64,000 bases of DNA from Streptomyces griseochromogenes (GCF_001542625.1 NZ_CP016279.1:6386001-6450000), one strand, 5' to 3'. Shown: positions 9,273 through 18,150, counted from the stretch's first letter. The notes: generated by a model from the sequence alone, not told the origin. Translations and numbers: made by a program.

Positions 9273-9640
9273 CGGCCGTCCGGTTCGAGCAGGTCTCGCA
9301 GGATGCGCTCGTCGTCGGGGTTGAGCTGGGCGACGAAGCGGGCCAGGACGGTCTCGCGGTCGTCGTCCCGGTCGAGCTCGGTGTGCATGCGGCGGGCGGT
9401 GAGCCCCTGGGCGTCCTGGAGGGGGAAGTAGGCGTAGCCACGGCCCTGCCGCCGCCGTTCGACCATGCCCTTGTCGTGCAGGCGGGTGAGGATGGTGGTC
9501 ACCGTCGTCCGCGCGAGGTCCGCGCCGAGGGCCAGCTGGACCTGGCCGGATGTCTGGGGCGCACCGGCGGCCCACAGGGCGGCCATGACGCTCGCTTCGA
9601 GTTCACCGGCCGGCCGGCGTTCGTCCTTGGCGTCGGTCAT
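9269..9640 (-). CDS. BlaI/MecI/CopY family repressor
   Basis: A 123-aa winged-helix repressor (PAGELEASVMAALWAAG; RTTVTTILTRLHDKGMVER; GRGYAYFPLQ), matching the BlaI/MecI/CopY family in length and motifs. It is expected to dimerise on TACA-N-TGTA-type palindromes and to be inactivated by the co-transcribed M56 protease at 8343-9272. A perfect CTACAC-GA-GTGTAG palindrome lies 45 bp upstream of the ATG, consistent with autoregulation. In actinobacteria such pairs (for example BlaI/BlaR in mycobacteria) control beta-lactamase and respiratory genes; no beta-lactamase is in this window. Confidence 0.93.
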   Translation of the reverse strand: MTDAKDERRPAGELEASVMAALWAAGAPQTSGQVQLALGADLARTTVTTILTRLHDKGMVERRRQGRGYAYFPLQDAQGLTARRMHTELDRDDDRETVLARFVAQLNPDDERILRDLLEPDGR

Positions 9641-9684
9641 GGGAACGTTCCTCACCCCGTCTTTCTCTGCCGGCCGGAGTCCGT

Positions 9685-9698
9685 CTACACGAGTGTAG
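9685..9698. promoter_or_regulatory. BlaI-type operator
   Basis: Perfect 6-2-6 palindrome CTACAC-GA-GTGTAG, containing the TACA/TGTA half-sites bound by BlaI/MecI repressors, located 45 bp upstream of the repressor gene and therefore likely its own operator. Confidence 0.7.
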
Positions 9699-9767
9699 TC
9701 AGCCAGAGCCGTCGTACGGTCGTGCGCGCTGCACACCCATTATGGATAGACGCCGTCCGCGATGTCC

Positions 9768-9790
9768 GAACGGCTGTGCGCACACCGTTC
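9768..9790. promoter_or_regulatory. Second palindrome in the BlaI-PNPOx intergenic region
   Basis: GAACGG and CCGTTC arms flank a perfect TGTGCGCACA core. It stands 105 bp before the PNPOx-like gene and 128 bp before the BlaI gene. It does not share the TACA/TGTA half-sites, so a different regulator, or a hairpin role, must be considered. Confidence 0.35.
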
Positions 9791-9894
9791 GCCGTCCATC
9801 TTCGACGACTCTGCGCGCAGGAGGCGCACCGGGACCACGGTCCTAGGACGCGGGCCCGAGGTGCGGCACCGCGGTGACCGGTAGCGTCCCGGGC

Positions 9895-10353
9895 ATGAAG
9901 ATCACCGAACCGGTCCGCTCCGCGGCACAGCGCAAGCGAGACGTCCTGGCCCGCCTGGAGCGGGAGATCGACATCTGGGTGGCCACGGCGGATGCGGACG
10001 GGCTGCCGTGTCTGGTGCCGCTGTGGTTCGTCTGGGACGGGGAGTCGCTCTGGCTGTGCACCCGCGCCACCAATCCCACCGGCCGCAATCTGCGTGACGT
10101 CGGCCGGACCCGGCTGGCCCTCGGGCACACCCGTGACGTCGTGCTCGTCGACGGGGAGGTGCGGTTCTTCGGCGCCGAGGACGTGCCGGGTGCGGCCGCG
10201 GACGCGTTCGCGGCGAAGACGGGCTGGGATCCGCGCGCGGACAGCCCGTCGTACGCCTACTTCGAGGTGCGGCCGCGGGCGGTGCAGGCGTGGCACGAGG
10301 AGCGCGAACTGCGCGGCCGGCATCTGATGCGGGACGGCGAGTGGGTCGTGTGA
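9895..10353 (+). CDS. Pyridoxamine 5'-phosphate oxidase-fold (FMN/F420-binding) protein
   Basis: A 152-aa split-barrel flavin/deazaflavin-binding protein. Typical features are DVLARLEREIDIWVATAD, PLWFVWDGESLWLCT and the R-L-A-L-G-H strand before VVLVDGEVRFFG. Actinobacterial proteins of this size are often F420-dependent oxidoreductases or heme/biliverdin reductases; the cofactor cannot be fixed from sequence. ATG 9895 was chosen because the upstream ATG at 9874 adds only seven non-conserved residues. It is divergent from the BlaI/M56 pair and convergent with the next aldo-keto reductase. Confidence 0.85.
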   Translation: MKITEPVRSAAQRKRDVLARLEREIDIWVATADADGLPCLVPLWFVWDGESLWLCTRATNPTGRNLRDVGRTRLALGHTRDVVLVDGEVRFFGAEDVPGAAADAFAAKTGWDPRADSPSYAYFEVRPRAVQAWHEERELRGRHLMRDGEWVV

Positions 10354-10365
10354 CGCGGCCGCCGC

Positions 10366-11271
10366 TCAGCCTGCCTGCGCGCGCCCCGCGCCGAGCCGTG
10401 CCAGCTCCTCGCCGGTGAGGCGCAGCGCGCCCGCGGCGACGTTCTCGACGAGGTGGTCGGGGTTGCCGGTGCCGGGGATGGCGAGGACGTGCGGGCCCTG
10501 GTGCAGCGTCCAGGCGACGCGGACCTGCGCAGGGCTCACCCCGTGGGCCCGGGCGACGGAGAGCACCGCGTCGTCGTGTGCGGCGCTCGCGCCGCGCTCT
10601 CCGGCCTCGCCGGCGACGGCATAGAAGGGGACGAAGGCGATGCCGTGCTCGCCGCACAGGCGCAGGACCTCGTCGCCGACGGGGTCGGGACGGTCCACGG
10701 CGTAGCGGTTCTGGACGGACACCACGGGTGCGATCTCCAGCGCCTCGGCGAGGTGCCGGGGTTCGGCGGCGGAGATCCCGAGATGCCGGATCAGTCCCGC
10801 CGTACGCAACTCCGCCAGGGCGCCGAAGTGTTCGGCGACGGAGTCCTGGCGCATCCGGCGCAGGTATACGAGGTCGAGGTGGTCGCGGCCGAGCTGGCGC
10901 AGGTTCTCCTCGACGTGCCCGCGCAGCTGGTCGGGCCGGGCCGAGGTGCCCCACTCGCCGGAGTGGTCGCGGAAGGGGCCGACCTTGGTGGCGATGACCA
11001 GGTCGCCGGAGTACGGGGCGAGTGCGGTGTTGATGAGTTCGTTGGCGGAACGCCGGGCGGAGAAGTAGAAGGCCGCCGTGTCGATGTGGTTCACACCCAG
11101 CTCGACGGCCTTGCGCAGGACGCCCAGCGACCGTTCCCGGTCGCTCGGGGTGCCGAGATGGAAGGCGGCGCTGCCCGTCAGCCGCATCGCGCCGAAGCCG
11201 AGGCGGTGGACGGGCAGGTCGCCGAGCTTCCAGGTACCGGAGGCCTCCGCTGTGATCTTTTGGGCAGTCAT
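10366..11271 (-). CDS. Aldo/keto reductase
   Basis: A 301-aa TIM-barrel reductase of the YajO/tyrosine auxotrophy (Aad)-like AKR group. LPVHRLGFGAMRLTG opens the barrel; the catalytic Asp/Tyr lie in VNHIDTAAFYFS, Lys in IATKVGPF, and the usual His position is occupied by DLVYLRRM, i.e. Arg rather than His, as seen in some AKR subgroups of this type. The cofactor site is near the C-terminus (HVLAIPGTGNPDHL). A start at 11289 would only add six residues. It is followed 34 bp upstream on the same strand by the chitinase gene's stop, so they may share messages. Confidence 0.9.
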   Translation of the reverse strand: MTAQKITAEASGTWKLGDLPVHRLGFGAMRLTGSAAFHLGTPSDRERSLGVLRKAVELGVNHIDTAAFYFSARRSANELINTALAPYSGDLVIATKVGPFRDHSGEWGTSARPDQLRGHVEENLRQLGRDHLDLVYLRRMRQDSVAEHFGALAELRTAGLIRHLGISAAEPRHLAEALEIAPVVSVQNRYAVDRPDPVGDEVLRLCGEHGIAFVPFYAVAGEAGERGASAAHDDAVLSVARAHGVSPAQVRVAWTLHQGPHVLAIPGTGNPDHLVENVAAGALRLTGEELARLGAGRAQAG

Positions 11272-11305
11272 CGACGGAGTCTCGCACACGGCACCCGGCC
11301 GGCTG

Positions 11306-12016
11306 TCAGCAGTACAGATCGGCGCCCGGGGAGACCCCGAGGATCTGGGTGAAGCGCTGGTAGGCGTCGACGCGGCTCTGCACCTGCGCGGGGTTCTTGC
11401 CGTCGCATTCCAGGGAGCCGTTGATGCTGCGGACGGTCTGGCCGAAGCCGGCGCCGTCGACCATCGCGTTGTGCGGGGTCATGCTGCCCGGCCCCGACTG
11501 GGTGTTCCAGTACCACAGGCCGGTCTTCCAGGCGACGGACGCGTCGTTCTCCGCCTGCCAGGGGTTGTCGAGGAGGTCGATGCCGAGAGCGTCGCCCGCG
11601 GCCTTGTAGTTGAAGTTCCAGGAGAGCTGGAGGGGGCCGCGCCCGTAGTAGGCGGCCTGTCCCGCGGGGCAGCCGTAGGACTGGCTCCAGTCGCAGTAGT
11701 GGGGGTAGTTGGCGGTGTCCTGCTCGACGACGTACACCAGGCCGCCGGTCTCGTGGCTGACGTTGGCGAGGAAGGCGGCGGCCTCCTGCTTGCGCACGGT
11801 GTCGCTGCCGGTGTTCGCGAATCCGGGGTACGCGGCGAGGGCCGCGGTGAGTCCGCTGTAGCTGTAGAACGGATTCCGGCTCGGGAACATCTGGTTGAAC
11901 TGAGCCTCGCTCACGACGAAGTCCGCGGCGGAAGCGGTGGGGGCGGACTGGAGTACCAGGGCGGAACCGCCGAGGACGAGCGAGGTGACAAGCGCGGCGA
12001 TGCGGTGCCTCAACAC
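11306..12016 (-). CDS. Secreted GH19 chitinase
   Basis: A 236-aa endochitinase that hydrolyses GlcNAc polymers with inversion. Catalytic Glu89 lies in SHETGG and the substrate cleft in AAYYGRGPLQLSWNFNY, both diagnostic for family 19. A Sec signal peptide (RIAALVTSLVLGGSALVL, cleavage near ASA-AD) gives a secreted single-domain enzyme without a chitin-binding module. The start is GTG with AAAGGAG six bases upstream; the ATG at 12088 lies beyond the promoter. Regulation is visible: a DasR-like palindrome and 12-bp direct repeats lie 83-116 bp upstream, so induction by chitin oligomers through loss of DasR binding is expected. Confidence 0.95.
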   Translation of the reverse strand: MLRHRIAALVTSLVLGGSALVLQSAPTASAADFVVSEAQFNQMFPSRNPFYSYSGLTAALAAYPGFANTGSDTVRKQEAAAFLANVSHETGGLVYVVEQDTANYPHYCDWSQSYGCPAGQAAYYGRGPLQLSWNFNYKAAGDALGIDLLDNPWQAENDASVAWKTGLWYWNTQSGPGSMTPHNAMVDGAGFGQTVRSINGSLECDGKNPAQVQSRVDAYQRFTQILGVSPGADLYC

Positions 12017-12098
12017 GGTCAACTCCTTTGCGGAGCACGGCCGCGTCCGTCGGAGACGGAAGCGGCCGCGGTGGGGGGTTGGGCACACTCAACCGCTT

Positions 12099-12132
12099 TG
12101 GTCTGGACCAGTCAAGGGTGTAGACCAGTCAA
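12099..12132 (-). promoter_or_regulatory. DasR-like site and direct repeats of the chitinase promoter
   Basis: TGGTCCAGACCA at 12099-12110 is a near-perfect palindrome close to the published DasR responsive element core (TGGTCTAGACCA). On the minus strand it overlaps two 12-bp direct repeats, TTGACTGGTCCA (12104-12115) and TTGACTGGTCTA (12121-12132), 17 bp apart, the arrangement known from Streptomyces chitinase promoters. The proximal repeat also supplies TTGACT, a plausible -35 box. Confidence 0.75.
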
Positions 12133-12177
12133 TGACTCATCGATCCCGGCCGCGAACACCGGGCGGCCGCAAAGGGA

Positions 12178-12209
12178 TCGGGCCCGGCCGCAGATGCGGC
12201 CGGGCCCGA
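12178..12209 (-). terminator. Hairpin terminator after the aldehyde dehydrogenase gene
   Basis: A perfect 14-bp GC stem (TCGGGCCCGGCCGC and its complement) with the loop AGAT begins 18 bp past the dehydrogenase stop. No T-run follows, as is usual in Streptomyces. Confidence 0.75.
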
Positions 12210-12226
12210 CTCGGAGCTGGGGGAGA

Positions 12227-13549
12227 TCAGTTCAGCGGCTTCGCCAGGACCGCCTTGCGGTGGCTGAACGTCTCGATCGAGTACCGGCCGTGATAGCTGC
12301 CCATGCCGCTCTCCCCCACGCCGCCGAACGGCAGGTCGGACACGGTGAGGTGGGCGAGCGGCAGGCCGTAGCCGAGTCCGCCGGAGGAGGTTTCGGCGGC
12401 GATGCGCCCGCGGGTCTCCTCGGACTCGGTGAAGACGTACAGCGCGAGCGGCTTGTCGCGGTCGTTGATGAAGGCGATCGCCTCGTCCAGGCCGGACACG
12501 GTGACGATCGGCAGGATCGGGCCGAAGATCTCCTCCCGCATGACGGGCGACTTCGGGTCGACGTCCGCGAGCACGGTCGGCGCGATGTACTTGTCCGCAC
12601 GGTCGCTGCCGCCGCCGACCGCCACCCGGCCGGAGCCGAGCAGGGCGCAGAGCCGGTCGAAGTGGCGCTCGTTGACGATCCGGCCGTACTCGGGCGAGGT
12701 CTGCGGGTCGGTGCCGAAGACGGCCTGGACGACACGGACCAGCGCGGCCTCCAGGGCGGCGGCGGTCTCCGGGTCGGCGAGGACGTAGTCGGGGGCGACA
12801 CAGGTCTGCCCCGCGTTGAGGAACTTGCCGCGGGCCAGCCGGTCGGCGACCACGTCGAGGTCGGTGCCCCGGTCGACGAACACCGGTGACTTGCCGCCCA
12901 GTTCGAGGGCGACCGGGGTGAGGTGCTCGGCGGCGGCGCGCATCACGATGCGGCCGACGGCTCCGTTGCCGGTGTAGAAGATGTGGTCGAAGCGCTCGGC
13001 GAGCAGGGCCGTGGTCTCCGGGACACCGCCCTCGACGACGGCGACCGCGTCGGTGTCCAGATAGGCGGGGATCAGCCCGGCCAGGGCGGCCGAGGTGGCC
13101 GGGGCCAGTTCGCTCGGCTTGGCCACGACCGCGTTGCCCGAGGCGAGCGCGCCGACCATGGGAGCGAGCAGGAGCTGGGCCGGGTAGTTCCAGGGCGCGA
13201 TGACGAGGACGACGCCGAGGGGGTCGTACTGCGTCCAGGCCGCGGCGTCGGCACCGAGGTGCGCCGGCACGGGCGCGGACTCCGGGCGCAGCCACTCGTC
13301 CAGGTGGTCGAGGGTGTGGTCGATCTCGCGGACGGTGAAGTCGATCTCGGTGCGGTAGGCCTCGGCGCTGCTCTTGCCCAGGTCGGCGTGGAGGGCGGTG
13401 GCGAGGTCGGCGCCGTTCTCCGTGAGCATCGCGCGCAGGCGCCGGAGCTGTCCGGTGCGCCACTCGACGGGCTTGGTGCGGCCGGTGCGGAAGGTGGCGC
13501 GCAGCCGGGCGACGACGTCGGCGGGCTGCTCGGGGGTGGGGTGGTTCAC
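12227..13549 (-). CDS. Aldehyde dehydrogenase (class 3-like)
   Basis: A 440-aa NAD(P)-dependent aldehyde dehydrogenase. IAPWNYP, the FTGN-like HIFYTGNGAVG cofactor loop, catalytic Glu in LELGGKSP and nucleophile Cys in NAGQTCVAPDY are present, with the EEIFGPILPI motif near the C-terminus. Length and motifs match the ALDH3/coniferyl-aldehyde type rather than the 490-aa class. The start is GTG with GCGAGG five bases upstream; an ATG at 13621 is too far from homology. A strong terminator follows it, so it is probably monocistronic. Substrate unknown. Confidence 0.94.
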   Translation of the reverse strand: MNHPTPEQPADVVARLRATFRTGRTKPVEWRTGQLRRLRAMLTENGADLATALHADLGKSSAEAYRTEIDFTVREIDHTLDHLDEWLRPESAPVPAHLGADAAAWTQYDPLGVVLVIAPWNYPAQLLLAPMVGALASGNAVVAKPSELAPATSAALAGLIPAYLDTDAVAVVEGGVPETTALLAERFDHIFYTGNGAVGRIVMRAAAEHLTPVALELGGKSPVFVDRGTDLDVVADRLARGKFLNAGQTCVAPDYVLADPETAAALEAALVRVVQAVFGTDPQTSPEYGRIVNERHFDRLCALLGSGRVAVGGGSDRADKYIAPTVLADVDPKSPVMREEIFGPILPIVTVSGLDEAIAFINDRDKPLALYVFTESEETRGRIAAETSSGGLGYGLPLAHLTVSDLPFGGVGESGMGSYHGRYSIETFSHRKAVLAKPLN

Positions 13550-13670
13550 GGATGCCTCGCTGGTGGGCACGGACGGGTCGGCCCGAGCCCAGGGTCTCGT
13601 AGAGTCAGATGCAAACGCCAACCTTTCAGGTGCCCAAGTAAATTCCGGCAGCCGCTCTCAGTGATCAGGG

Positions 13671-14873
13671 TCACGTCGTCCGGTGGTCGAGGTCCCGGCG
13701 GCGCCGGTCCAGATACGCCCGTTCGGCCGCACTGGCGGCGAGATCGGCGGCCCGCGCGTACTCCCCCGCGGCCTCGGCGGGCCGGTCCAGGCGGCGCAGC
13801 AGGTCGGCGCGGACGGCGTGCAGGACGTGGTAGCGGGGCAGGTCGAGGGAGTCGACCAGCTCCAGGGCCTTGGCCGGGCCCTCGGCCTCGGCCACCGCGA
13901 CCGCCCGGTTCAGCGCGACGACGGGCGTCGGGGCGAGGGCCGTCAGCTGGTCGTACAGGAGCAGGATCTGCCCCCAGTCGGTGGCGGCGGCGGTCGGTGC
14001 GTCGCTGTGCACGGCGTTGATCGCGGCCTGGATCTGGTACGGCCCCGGCCGGTCGCGGCGCAGGCAGCGACGGACCAGGTCCTGGCCCTCCTCGATCAGG
14101 GAGCGGTCCCACAGGCCGCGGTCCTGCTCGGACAGCGGCACCAGGACACCGTCCGCGTCCTGCCGGGCCGGCCGGCGCGCCTCGATCAGCAGCATCAGCG
14201 CCAGCAGGCCGGTGACCTCGGGTTCGTCCGGCATCAGCTCGGCCAGCAGCCGGCCGAGCCGTACGGCTTCCGTGCAGAGGGCGGGGTCGCCGGTGTAGCC
14301 CTCGTTGAAGATCAGGTAGAGGACGGCGAGGACGCCGCCGAGCCGGTCCGGCAGATCGGCGTCGCGGGGCACTCGGTACGGGATGCCCGCGTCGCGGATC
14401 TTGGCCTTGGCCCGCACCAGACGCTGGGCGAGCGTGGGCTCGGGCACCAGGAAGGCACGGGCGATCTGCGAGGTGCTCAGGCCGCCGAGCAGGCGCAGGG
14501 TGAGGGCGACCCGGGACTGCGGGGCGAGCGCCGGGTGGCAGCAGGTGAAGATCAGACGGAGCCGGTCGTCGGGCACGGGGCCCTCCTCGGGCGGTGCGTC
14601 GGGCGCGTACAGCCGGGCGGCCTCGGCGTGCCGGGCGTCCCGGGAGGACTCGCGGCGCAACCGGTCCACGGCGCGGTTGCGCGCGGTGGTGATGATCCAG
14701 CCGGCGGGGCTCGGCGGCACGCCGGTCTCCGGCCACTTGGCCATGGCGGTGGCGAAGGCGTCCTGCACCGCTTCCTCGGCGAGGCCGATGTCGCCGAGGA
14801 AGCGGACGAGGACGGCGACCGCACGCCCGTACTCCGCGCGGAAGACGCCCTCGATACCGGGGGCCTCGGCCAT
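13671..14873 (-). CDS. ECF sigma factor with C-terminal extension (ECF42 type)
   Basis: A 400-aa RNA polymerase sigma factor. Residues 1-170 carry sigma2 ([38 protein letters not shown]) and sigma4 ([20 protein letters not shown]). The remaining 230 residues are the DUF6596/TPR-like tail ([37 protein letters not shown]) that defines the ECF42 group. ECF42 sigmas have no anti-sigma factor and occur with DGPF/YCII proteins, exactly as here: the YCII gene stop overlaps this ATG by one base. The tail is thought to be required for activity; the target is usually the YCII operon itself. Confidence 0.95.
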   Translation of the reverse strand: MAEAPGIEGVFRAEYGRAVAVLVRFLGDIGLAEEAVQDAFATAMAKWPETGVPPSPAGWIITTARNRAVDRLRRESSRDARHAEAARLYAPDAPPEEGPVPDDRLRLIFTCCHPALAPQSRVALTLRLLGGLSTSQIARAFLVPEPTLAQRLVRAKAKIRDAGIPYRVPRDADLPDRLGGVLAVLYLIFNEGYTGDPALCTEAVRLGRLLAELMPDEPEVTGLLALMLLIEARRPARQDADGVLVPLSEQDRGLWDRSLIEEGQDLVRRCLRRDRPGPYQIQAAINAVHSDAPTAAATDWGQILLLYDQLTALAPTPVVALNRAVAVAEAEGPAKALELVDSLDLPRYHVLHAVRADLLRRLDRPAEAAGEYARAADLAASAAERAYLDRRRRDLDHRTT

Positions 14874-15223
14874 CAGTGCTGGTCCACGAACGGCCGTACC
14901 TCGATGGGGAGGGTGGTCGCCAGGGCGGCCTTCCGCCCCCACTCCAGGGCCTCGTCCAGGTCGGCGGCCCGGATCAGGCAGAGTCCGCCCAGGTACTCCT
15001 TGCCCTCGGCGAAGGGCCCGTCGGTGATGAGGACGTCGCCGTCCTCGGGGCGGAGCACGGTGGCGGTCTCCGGGCCGTGCAGTCCGCCGGCGAAGACCCA
15101 GGCGCCGGCCGCGCGCAGTTCGTCGTTGAAGGCCTCGACGTTGCGCATGATCTCGGCGAGCGCGTCGGGGGCGGGGGGCTGTCCCCCGGTCGGCTGGACC
15201 ACGCTGAGCAGGTAGTGCTTCAT
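14873..15223 (-). CDS. YCII/DGPF family protein, partner of the ECF42 sigma
   Basis: A 116-aa dimeric alpha-beta protein of the YCII-related (DGPF) family, starting [14 protein letters not shown] and containing the name-giving segment [16 protein letters not shown] perfect AGGAGG lies five bases before the ATG. Translation is coupled to the following sigma gene by a TGATG overlap. In characterised ECF42 systems the DGPF genes are the main sigma target, so an autoregulated two-gene unit is expected; the biochemical function of DGPF proteins remains unknown. Confidence 0.93.
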   Translation of the reverse strand: MKHYLLSVVQPTGGQPPAPDALAEIMRNVEAFNDELRAAGAWVFAGGLHGPETATVLRPEDGDVLITDGPFAEGKEYLGGLCLIRAADLDEALEWGRKAALATTLPIEVRPFVDQH

Positions 15224-15371
15224 GACGTCCTCCTGGGCTTCGTCCCGGGCGTCTTCCCGGTGTCGGGGGTGTCTGTCACCTCCTACACGAACGGCGGGAG
15301 CCCGGATCGACACCCCGCGCCACGGATCCGGAAGAAATGTCCGGCGGAGATCTTCGGAAAGAATCTTCCGC

Positions 15372-16418
15372 ATGACCATCAGCGCACATCCGCTCGTCAC
15401 CCGCGCCCGCAGGCTCGCCGCCGAACTGCTCCTGCCCGAGGCCGAGCGGGTGGACCAGGAGGGCGTCCCGGTGAGCCACATCGAGGCGGTGAAGCGGTCC
15501 GGGCTGCTGGGCGTGGTCGCGCCCGTCGCGTACGGGGGCTCCGGCGCACCGCCGGCCGTGCTGCGGGAGACCGCGGAGATCCTGGCCGGGGCGTGCTGCT
15601 CGACGTGGTTCGTGCAGACGCAGCACCACACGCCGGTGCAGACCCTGACGCAGAGCGGACTGCCCGTGCGGGAGCGGCTGCTGGGCCCGCTGTCGCGCGG
15701 GGAACTGCTGTCCGGGGTGGCGTACGCGCACCTGCGGTCGTACCCGCGCGTCCCGGTGCGGGTCCGGCGGGCGGGCGACGGGTGGCGGTTCGACGGGACC
15801 GTCCCCTGGTACACCGGGTGGGGTCTGAACGACGTGATGCTGCTGGCCGGGACGACTGACGCGGGCGAGGTGCTGTTCGCCTTCACCGAGGCGCGGGAGC
15901 AGCCCGGGCTGCGGGCCTCGGCGCCGATGCGTCTCGCGGCCCTCACGGCCGCCCGGACGGTGTCGCTGGAGCTGGACGGACTGCGGGTGCCCGAGGAGGC
16001 GGTGGCCCTGCGGGCACCGTACGAGACCTGGGCGCCCAGGGACCGGGCCAGGACGCTGAACGCCACCCCGGCGGTCTTCGGTGTCGCCGAGGCCGCACTC
16101 GCCCTGCTGGACGAGGAACCGGCCGCCCCGCTGCTCGCCCGCCTCGCCGACGTCCGCCGCCGGGCCTACGCTCTGGCCGATCACCCGGTACCGCACGAGC
16201 GGACCGAGGAGCGGCTGGCCGTGCGGGCCGAGGCGTACGACGTGCTGGGTGCGGCCACCACCGCGGCGGTGGTGGCCGGCGGCGGCCGGGCGATGGCCCT
16301 GACCAGCCGCGCCCAACGGCTGGCCCGCGAGGGGCTCTTCCTGCTGGTGCAGGGACAGACGGCCGAGACACGCCGGGCGCATCTGCGGGCGCTGGCCCTG
16401 GGGGCGGGCGGCGCGTGA
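15372..16418 (+). CDS. Acyl-CoA dehydrogenase family protein
   Basis: A 348-aa flavoprotein of the acyl-CoA dehydrogenase fold: N-terminal helical part (ARRLAAELLLPEAERVDQEG; LGVVAPVAYGGSGAPPAVL), middle beta domain (RFDGTVPWYTGWGLNDVMLL) and C-terminal helices. The W-F-DG-..W.TG pattern and short length resemble the group that includes oxygen-activating flavin monooxygenases (DszC/HpaH-like) rather than beta-oxidation enzymes. A catalytic Glu base is not obvious. The divergent neighbour is the YCII/ECF42 unit; no pathway partner is adjacent except the convergent HXXEE gene. Confidence 0.83.
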   Translation: MTISAHPLVTRARRLAAELLLPEAERVDQEGVPVSHIEAVKRSGLLGVVAPVAYGGSGAPPAVLRETAEILAGACCSTWFVQTQHHTPVQTLTQSGLPVRERLLGPLSRGELLSGVAYAHLRSYPRVPVRVRRAGDGWRFDGTVPWYTGWGLNDVMLLAGTTDAGEVLFAFTEAREQPGLRASAPMRLAALTAARTVSLELDGLRVPEEAVALRAPYETWAPRDRARTLNATPAVFGVAEAALALLDEEPAAPLLARLADVRRRAYALADHPVPHERTEERLAVRAEAYDVLGAATTAAVVAGGGRAMALTSRAQRLAREGLFLLVQGQTAETRRAHLRALALGAGGA

Positions 16419-16439
16419 ACGGGGCAGCCGTTACGGCGG

Positions 16440-16976
16440 TCAGCCGCGGCGCAGTACGCGGCGCGCCACCGCGTGTGTGCCGACCGCGGCGGCCGTGGCG
16501 AAGGCGAGGCCCTGGACCACGTCGCGGGGGCGGGCGGGGCGCAGGACCCCGGCCCGGCGCAGGCGGCCGCGGGCCCAGAGCGTGAACGGCAGGACGACCA
16601 GCGGAGTGGTCACCGAGCCCGGCGTGTACCCACGGAACGCGGCCGCCTGGGCCAGGTGCACCACGCCGTGCAGGCCGAAGGCGTTGAGTGCCGTCTGATA
16701 GACGGCGGAGCGCCCGCCGGTGCGCTGCCCGTCGGCGGCGCACGCCGCGAGCACGACGGCCATGGCGGCGACGGCCGTCGTGAACTCGCGTCCGTCCACC
16801 GCCTCCAGCTGCCGCCACGCCGTCTCCGGCACCCGGGGAAACTTCTTGCGCAGCTCGGGGACCTGCGTCCGCACCCATCGCGGCACCATGACCACTTCCT
16901 CGGCGTCGTGCACGGCCCAGGCGGCCAGCAGCCCGAAGGTGACGGACGCTCCCACATCATGCGGATCTCGTGTCAT
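16440..16976 (-). CDS. HXXEE domain membrane protein
   Basis: A 178-aa protein with the defining HDAEE motif (AAWAVHDAEEVVMVPRWV) and three or four hydrophobic helices (FTTAVAAMAVVLAACAA, ALNAFGLHGVVHLAQAAAF, VTTPLVVLPFTLWA, and a C-terminal GLAFATAAAVGTHAVA). This matches the HXXEE family, whose conserved His/Glu suggest a metal or hydrolase site within the membrane but whose function is unknown. It starts 31 bp after the stop of the upstream SsuD-like gene on the same strand, so the two are likely co-transcribed. Confidence 0.82.
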   Translation of the reverse strand: MTRDPHDVGASVTFGLLAAWAVHDAEEVVMVPRWVRTQVPELRKKFPRVPETAWRQLEAVDGREFTTAVAAMAVVLAACAADGQRTGGRSAVYQTALNAFGLHGVVHLAQAAAFRGYTPGSVTTPLVVLPFTLWARGRLRRAGVLRPARPRDVVQGLAFATAAAVGTHAVARRVLRRG

Positions 16977-17007
16977 GAACCCGCATTCTGCCAGGCGAAG
17001 TTACCAC

Positions 17008-18150
17008 TCAGTAGGCGAAGGGCACCTCGGCCCGGAGCGTGTCCGGCTTCCCGCCGGGATGCCGCCACAGCCCCTGCGCGGCAAGCCGGGGGAGCACACC
17101 CTCGCCGAACCAGTACGCCTCCTCCAGGTGCGGATAACCGGAGAGCACGAACTCGTCGATGCCGAGGGCGTGGTACTCCTTGATCCGCTCGGCGACCTCG
17201 TCATGGCTGCCGACCAGGGCCGTGCCCGCGCCGCCGCGCACCAGGCCGATGCCGGCCCAGAGATTGGGGTGGATCTCCAGGCCCTCGCGGCTGCCGCCGT
17301 GCAGGGCGAGCATGCGCCGCTGGCCCTCGGACTCGCTGCGGGCCAGGCCCTCCTGGACGGACCGCACGGTCGCCGAGTCGAATCCGTCGAGCAGGCGGCC
17401 GGCCTCGGCCCAGGCCTGCTCGGCGGTGTCGCGGGTGATGACGTGCAGACGGATGCCGAAGCGGAGGGTACGGCCGTGCCGCGCGGCCAGGTCCCCGATC
17501 CGGGCGGTCTTCCCGGCGACCTGTGCCGGCGGCTCCCCCCAGGTCAGGTACACGTCGGCGTACCGGGCGGCGATCTCCAGAGCGATGGGCGAGGAGCCGC
17601 CGAAGTACACCTCGGGCACCGGATCGGGCACCCGGCTCAGCTTCGCGTCCTCGACCCGGAGGCGCTCACCGCGCAGGTCGACGTTCTTTCCCTGCCACAA
17701 GTCCCGGACGATGTGCAGGAATTCTCCGGTACGGCGGTAACGGTCGTCCTTGTCGAGGAAGTCGCCGTAGGCCCGCTGCTCGCGGCTCTCGCCGCCGGTG
17801 ACCACGTTGAGGAGCAGCCGTCCGCCGGTCTGCCGCTGGAAGGTGGACGCCATCTGCGCGGCGAGCGTCGGCGAGACGGAGCCGGGCCGGAAGGCGACCA
17901 GGAACTTCAGCCGCTCGGAGTTCTGGCTGACCATGGCGGTGGTCAGCCACGCGTCCTCGCACCAGGCGCCGGTCGGGGTGAGCGCACCGACGAACCCCAG
18001 GTCCTCGGCGGCCCGGGCGATCTGGCTCAGATAGGCGACCGTCGGCGGCCGGTCCCGGGAGGAGACGGTGGCCGGGGTGCCGTGGCCGCCGCCGACGACG
18101 TGCCGGCTGTCGCCGTTGGTGGGCAGGAACCAGTGGAAGGTGAGGGACAC
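17008..18150 (-). CDS. ssuD: FMNH2-dependent alkanesulfonate monooxygenase (SsuD-like)
   Basis: A 380-aa LLM-class flavin-dependent monooxygenase. It opens SLTFHWFLPTNGDSRHVVGG and holds the SsuD core: LVAFRPGSVSPTLAAQMAST, NVVTGG, DRYRRTGEFL and a C-terminal LSGYPHLEEAYWFGEGVLP. The enzyme uses FMNH2 from a separate reductase to oxidise alkanesulfonates to aldehyde plus sulfite, releasing sulfur for cysteine synthesis. The start is GTG with CGGAGA eight bases upstream. A leader peptide of the actinobacterial sulfur-metabolism type lies 235 bp upstream (18385-18468), so expression is probably attenuated according to cysteine supply. No ssuABC transporter or reductase gene is adjacent. Confidence 0.9.
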   Translation of the reverse strand: MSLTFHWFLPTNGDSRHVVGGGHGTPATVSSRDRPPTVAYLSQIARAAEDLGFVGALTPTGAWCEDAWLTTAMVSQNSERLKFLVAFRPGSVSPTLAAQMASTFQRQTGGRLLLNVVTGGESREQRAYGDFLDKDDRYRRTGEFLHIVRDLWQGKNVDLRGERLRVEDAKLSRVPDPVPEVYFGGSSPIALEIAARYADVYLTWGEPPAQVAGKTARIGDLAARHGRTLRFGIRLHVITRDTAEQAWAEAGRLLDGFDSATVRSVQEGLARSESEGQRRMLALHGGSREGLEIHPNLWAGIGLVRGGAGTALVGSHDEVAERIKEYHALGIDEFVLSGYPHLEEAYWFGEGVLPRLAAQGLWRHPGGKPDTLRAEVPFAY

